8,183 bases of DNA, taken from assembly GCA_937927265.1 (NCBI GenBank), contig CALBCO010000100.1, positions 1 to 8,183 on the forward strand. Reading direction: 5' to 3'. Within the stretch, counting starts at the first letter, position 1; every line of letters begins with the position of its first letter. Shown here one piece after another: positions 5,596 through 8,183 of this stretch. Origin of the DNA: an uncultured Verrucomicrobiae bacterium. GTDB lineage: Bacteria; Verrucomicrobiota; Verrucomicrobiia; Palsa-1439. Under the pieces are notes generated by a model that did not search any database, had not been told where the DNA came from, and worked only from the letters and a program-made list of their open reading frames with translations. Made by a program: the position numbers and the translations under genes.

Positions 5596-5949
5596 ATGAA
5601 AATTGCATTTTGCCTCTGCGTGGCGGCCGTGCTGCTGTTCCCCTTCTCCCTGCCGGTAGGCGCGGCGGACACCGATCAACCGCCCAGCGGCCACAACGCG
5701 CTGCGCAAACTCGGCCGCGGCTGCGCCAATCTCCTGTTTGGCATCGTCGAGGTGCCGAACCAGATGACCAAAGCCACCGCCGCCCACGGGGGAGCCGCGA
5801 CCTTCACCTACGGTTTGGGCAAGGGGCTGGTGCGGTGGGTTTGGCGCGAATGCGTCGGCGTGTATGAGATCGTCACCTTCCCGCTGCCCTTGCACGGTTA
5901 CCAGCCAGTGATGGAACCTGAATTCCCCAATGAAGATTACGAGCCGTAG
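5596..5949 (+). CDS. Small exported protein, exosortase-system-associated TIGR04073-like
   Basis: A 117-residue protein with a clear signal peptide: MKIAFCL, a hydrophobic core to about residue 20, and a cleavage site near GAA|DT (residues 22-26). The mature part reads KLGRGCANLLFGIVEVPNQM, then a glycine-rich segment (TYGLGKGLVRWVW), then VGVYEIVTFPLPLHGYQPVMEPEF at the end (split here by position only). I recognise this pattern as the small exported family named TIGR04073, described as associated with exosortase/PEP-CTERM systems; the assignment is from memory and the molecular role is unknown. No PEP-CTERM tail or exosortase is in the window. An in-frame ATG at 5560 exists, but the one at 5596 begins a normal signal peptide and sits immediately after a strong promoter. 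The end overlaps the next gene by 20 bases, indicating an operon. Confidence 0.8.
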   Translation: MKIAFCLCVAAVLLFPFSLPVGAADTDQPPSGHNALRKLGRGCANLLFGIVEVPNQMTKATAAHGGAATFTYGLGKGLVRWVWRECVGVYEIVTFPLPLHGYQPVMEPEFPNEDYEP

Positions 5950-6592
5950 CGCCGCGCTCGCGCTGCTGCTGGCTGGCGCCGTCCAAGCCGGCGACTACGA
6001 CGCCGCATGGCAGCGCGCTCGCGATCTCGCCGACCAAGGTATCCTCGCCGCCGGCCGGGACCAACAGAAACAGTTTTTCCTCGAAGCCGAACAAGCCGCC
6101 CGGCAGGCGGTGCGCTTGCAGCCCAGCGATTCCAAAGGTCACGCCTTCCTCGCCGTGGCGGTTGGTCGGTTGGCCTTATTCGAGGGCGGCCGGCACAAAG
6201 TCGAGTTGTCCCGTGAAGTCAAAACCGCCGCCGAACAGGCGCTCGCGTTGAATCCGAACGATGACATGGCCTGCCACACGTTGGCGCTCTGGCACCGCGA
6301 ACTGGTGCAATTAAACAGGGCGCTGAAGAAGGTCGCCGAACTGCTCTACGGCCGCTTTCCCCCGGCGTCGCTCGCGGAAGCGATCCGGTTGCTGCGTCGG
6401 GAGGTCGAACTCGCCCCCGATGCCATCGTCCACCGGGTCGAACTCGGCCGCACGCTCGTCGCCGCCCGGCAATGGGCGGCGGCCAAACAGGAACTCGACG
6501 CCGCGCTCGCCCTGCTGGACAGTTGGATCACCGACAACTACTACCGGGAGTTGGCCAAACAATGCCTGAACTCAAACCCACACAAGTTCTGA
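5930..6592 (+). CDS. Exported RMDN-like TPR protein
   Basis: A 220-residue protein with a signal peptide (MKITSRSAALALLLAG, cleavage likely after AVQA at residue 20), so probably periplasmic. The mature part is all-helical with TPR-like repeats: a helix pair around AEQAARQAVRLQPSDSKGHA, a second around AAEQALALNPNDDMACHTLA, and a third around VELAPDAIVHRVELGRTLVA. The segment RLALFEGGRHKVELSREVK followed by LNPNDD and YGRFPPASLAEAI resembles the family of eukaryotic regulator of microtubule dynamics (RMDN) proteins and their bacterial homologues; the bacterial function is not known. It overlaps the upstream exported protein by 20 bases and the xseA start by 31 bases, so all are likely on one transcript. 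No strong Shine-Dalgarno is seen; coupling to the upstream gene is likely. Confidence 0.85.
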   Translation: MKITSRSAALALLLAGAVQAGDYDAAWQRARDLADQGILAAGRDQQKQFFLEAEQAARQAVRLQPSDSKGHAFLAVAVGRLALFEGGRHKVELSREVKTAAEQALALNPNDDMACHTLALWHRELVQLNRALKKVAELLYGRFPPASLAEAIRLLRREVELAPDAIVHRVELGRTLVAARQWAAAKQELDAALALLDSWITDNYYRELAKQCLNSNPHKF

Positions 6593-7893
6593 CCGTTTCC
6601 GAAATTACCCGCCGGGTTAAAGGGCTGTTGGAAAAATCGTTCCCGGCCGTTTGGGTCGAAGGCGAGATTTCCAATCTTCGACAGCCTTCCTCCGGCCACA
6701 GGTATTTCACCTTGAAAGACGCCAACGCGCAGTTGGCCGCCGTGCTCTTTCGCGGCGCGGCCGGCAATCTCACCTTCCGTCTCCAAGACGGCCAGCAAGT
6801 GCTCGCGTTTGGCGATCTCGGCGTTTACGAGCGGCAGGGCCAATACCAACTCATCGTCCGCCAACTCGTGCCGAAAGGACTCGGCGCGCTCCAGTTGGCA
6901 TTCCAGCAGTTGAAAGAAAAACTGGCGAAGGAAGGCCTCTTCGACGCCGCCCGCAAGAAACCCATCCCCGCCCTGCCCCAGCGCATCGGCCTCGTCACCT
7001 CCCCGACCGGCGCGGCGATCCGGGATTTCCTGAACATCATCACGCGGCGCTTCCCCAACGTCCACATCATCCTCAACCCGGTTCGCGTCCAGGGCGATGG
7101 CGCCGCGCGGGAAATCGCCGATGCGATTGACGAGTTCAACCGACTCGATCTTGTGGACGTCATCATCGTCATGCGCGGCGGTGGCTCGCTCGAAGACCTT
7201 TGGGCGTTCAACGAAGAAGTCATTGCCCGCGCGCTTGCCCGGTCGCGCCTACCAACCATCTCGGCGGTCGGACATGAGATTGATTTTACCATCAGCGATT
7301 TTGTCGCCGACCTGCGTGCGCCCACGCCCAGCGCGGCGGCGGAGTTGGTCGTCAAAGCCAAAGACGAATTCCTCCGACTAATTGCGGATTACCGGCAACG
7401 ACTGACGAAAGACCTGCGGCTGGCGCTAAGCGAAGCCCGACGTCGCTTGGCCGGCTGCGCCCTCCGCCCGCCGGCGGAGACTCTCCGACAATATACACAG
7501 CGCGTGGATGACCTCTGCGGACAACTGCAACAGAGCGTTGCCGACGCCCTGGTCGCCCGCCACTCCCGCCTCGATGTCGCCCGCGAAAAACTGCGCCTGC
7601 TCAGTCCGCAGTCCCTCGTGACCCGCTGGCGGCAACAGGTAGAGACGCGAACGGGCCAATTGGCGGCGGCGGCGGCGCGTTATCGGCAAGTCGTACGCCA
7701 TCGGTTGGCGCACGCCACCAGCAAGCTCGACTTGCTCAGTCCACGCGGCACCCTCGCCCGCGGCTACAGCATCACCCGACGAGCCGACGGCCGCATTGTC
7801 AAAAGCGTGACCGACGTGACGAACGGTCTCTCCGTGCGGACGTTGGTGGCCGATGGGGAGTTTGCCTCCACAGTGACCGAGGCGACCCAATAG
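6562..7893 (+). CDS. xseA: Exodeoxyribonuclease VII large subunit
   Basis: A 443-residue XseA, the catalytic subunit of exonuclease VII, which degrades single-stranded DNA from both ends in DNA repair, together with several copies of XseB. An N-terminal OB-fold DNA-binding domain (residues about 8-105, with VWVEGEISNLRQPSSGHRYF and GVYERQGQYQLIV) is followed by the nuclease domain with GLVTSPTGAAIRDFL (143-157), MRGGGSLEDLWAFN (204-217) and VGHEIDFTISDFVADLRAPT (236-255). A long coiled-coil region (about 265-390) binds XseB, and LLSPRGTLARGYSI (391-404) is in the usual C-terminal segment. Length is close to E. coli XseA (456). The start at 6562 fits the family N-terminus and has GGGAG 11 bases upstream; a longer frame from 6472 would add 30 unrelated residues read from the upstream gene. 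It overlaps the TPR gene by 31 bases. Intact. Confidence 0.97.
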   Translation: MPELKPTQVLTVSEITRRVKGLLEKSFPAVWVEGEISNLRQPSSGHRYFTLKDANAQLAAVLFRGAAGNLTFRLQDGQQVLAFGDLGVYERQGQYQLIVRQLVPKGLGALQLAFQQLKEKLAKEGLFDAARKKPIPALPQRIGLVTSPTGAAIRDFLNIITRRFPNVHIILNPVRVQGDGAAREIADAIDEFNRLDLVDVIIVMRGGGSLEDLWAFNEEVIARALARSRLPTISAVGHEIDFTISDFVADLRAPTPSAAAELVVKAKDEFLRLIADYRQRLTKDLRLALSEARRRLAGCALRPPAETLRQYTQRVDDLCGQLQQSVADALVARHSRLDVAREKLRLLSPQSLVTRWRQQVETRTGQLAAAAARYRQVVRHRLAHATSKLDLLSPRGTLARGYSITRRADGRIVKSVTDVTNGLSVRTLVADGEFASTVTEATQ

Positions 7894-7944
7894 CCGGCTT
7901 GCTGGCGGACAGCCGCATATGGTATCGTTGACCGCAGTTCAATC

Positions 7945-8183
7945 ATGACCAAACCAACTGCCAAAAAAAACAGTGGCATGAGTTTTGAGCAGGCCTTACA
8001 GCGACTCGAAAAAATCGTCGCCGAAATGGAGGCAGCCGAATTACCGCTCGAAGACGTGTTGAAACGTTACGAGGAAGGCACCCAGTTGGTTCGGTATTGC
8101 TCGCAAAAACTCGAAGAGGCGGAACAAAAGATCGAATTACTCACTAAAAACCGCGACGGTACTGTCAGTCTGTCGCCGTTGGC
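7945..8183 (+). CDS. xseB: Exodeoxyribonuclease VII small subunit (3' end cut by window edge)
   Basis: From the ATG at 7945 the frame stays open to the window end (79 codons plus two bases). The protein has the XseB signature: FEQALQRLEKIVAEMEAAEL, then LPLEDVLKRYEEGTQLVRYC, then KLEEAEQKIELL, a two-helix hairpin of the type that packs on the XseA coiled coil. Most XseB proteins are 75-85 residues, so very little is missing. It starts 51 bases after the xseA stop in the same direction, the standard xseA-xseB order. No Shine-Dalgarno is visible at 7945; an in-frame ATG at 7978 (MSFEQAL) is an alternative start that would remove an 11-residue basic extension. Confidence 0.95.
   Translation, partial: MTKPTAKKNSGMSFEQALQRLEKIVAEMEAAELPLEDVLKRYEEGTQLVRYCSQKLEEAEQKIELLTKNRDGTVSLSPL

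Noticed and set aside
6472..6561. N-terminal extension of xseA from an ATG at 6472
   Set aside because: The extra 30 residues are an out-of-frame reading of the TPR gene and precede the usual XseA start.
7894..7944. Possible terminator or separate promoter between xseA and xseB
   Set aside because: The only stem is a 5-bp CGGCT/AGCCG without a T-tract, and the promoter-like hexamers (TTGCTG, TATCGT) are weak. Read-through from xseA to xseB is the simpler view.
7963..7971. A-rich AAAAAAAAC run at the start of xseB as a -1 frameshift site
   Set aside because: It simply encodes Lys-Lys-Asn in a basic N-terminus. No downstream stimulatory structure or useful alternative frame was seen, and XseB needs no frameshift.

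Overview
The window looks like ordinary chromosomal DNA from a GC-rich, Gram-negative-type bacterium. The best guess is Verrucomicrobiota (Limisphaerales/Pedosphaera-like). This is inferred from three things: a TIGR04073-type exosortase-associated small exported protein, an RMDN-like TPR protein of a kind I associate with this phylum, and a 62-bp intergenic palindrome (core GGAGTGCGGTGGCTTGACACC) resembling repeats I recall from those genomes. No RNA genes, CRISPR array, insertion sequence or phage genes were seen. Ten protein genes cover almost everything; no gene-free stretch exceeds about 120 bases.

Layout. (1) 1-856, minus: the first 285 codons of a membrane-anchored protein of unknown function, running off the left edge. 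(2) 886-3128, plus: a LuxE-like acyl-protein synthetase and a LuxC-like acyl-CoA reductase with ATGA-overlapping ends. Together they would reduce a fatty acid to a fatty aldehyde, but no luciferase genes are present. The divergent promoters for (1) and (2) appear to share the same few bases. (3) 3139-3200: a double-hairpin palindrome between convergent genes. (4) 3204-3776, minus: the glutamine amidotransferase subunit of anthranilate/aminodeoxychorismate synthase. (5) 3893-4312, plus: a small tandem ACT-domain protein. (6) 5514-4314, minus: a short-chain reductase with a pteridine-reductase active site (Asp-Tyr-Lys), followed by a QueD/PTPS-type pterin synthase. (7) 5596-8183, plus: a probable operon of a TIGR04073-type exported protein, an exported RMDN-like TPR protein, xseA and xseB (both exonuclease VII subunits; xseB is cut by the right edge).

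How the genes fit together. The reductase-PTPS pair is a plausible pterin module, with a PABA/anthranilate synthase subunit nearby, so folate/pterin metabolism is a loose theme of the middle part. The LuxE-LuxC pair is a self-contained acyl-reduction module. The right-hand operon links two exported proteins of unknown role to a DNA-repair nuclease through overlapping reading frames. Several first genes have a sigma70-like -10 box 6-7 bases before the start codon and no Shine-Dalgarno, suggesting leaderless mRNAs, while the internal gene luxC has a clear GGAGGTG site.
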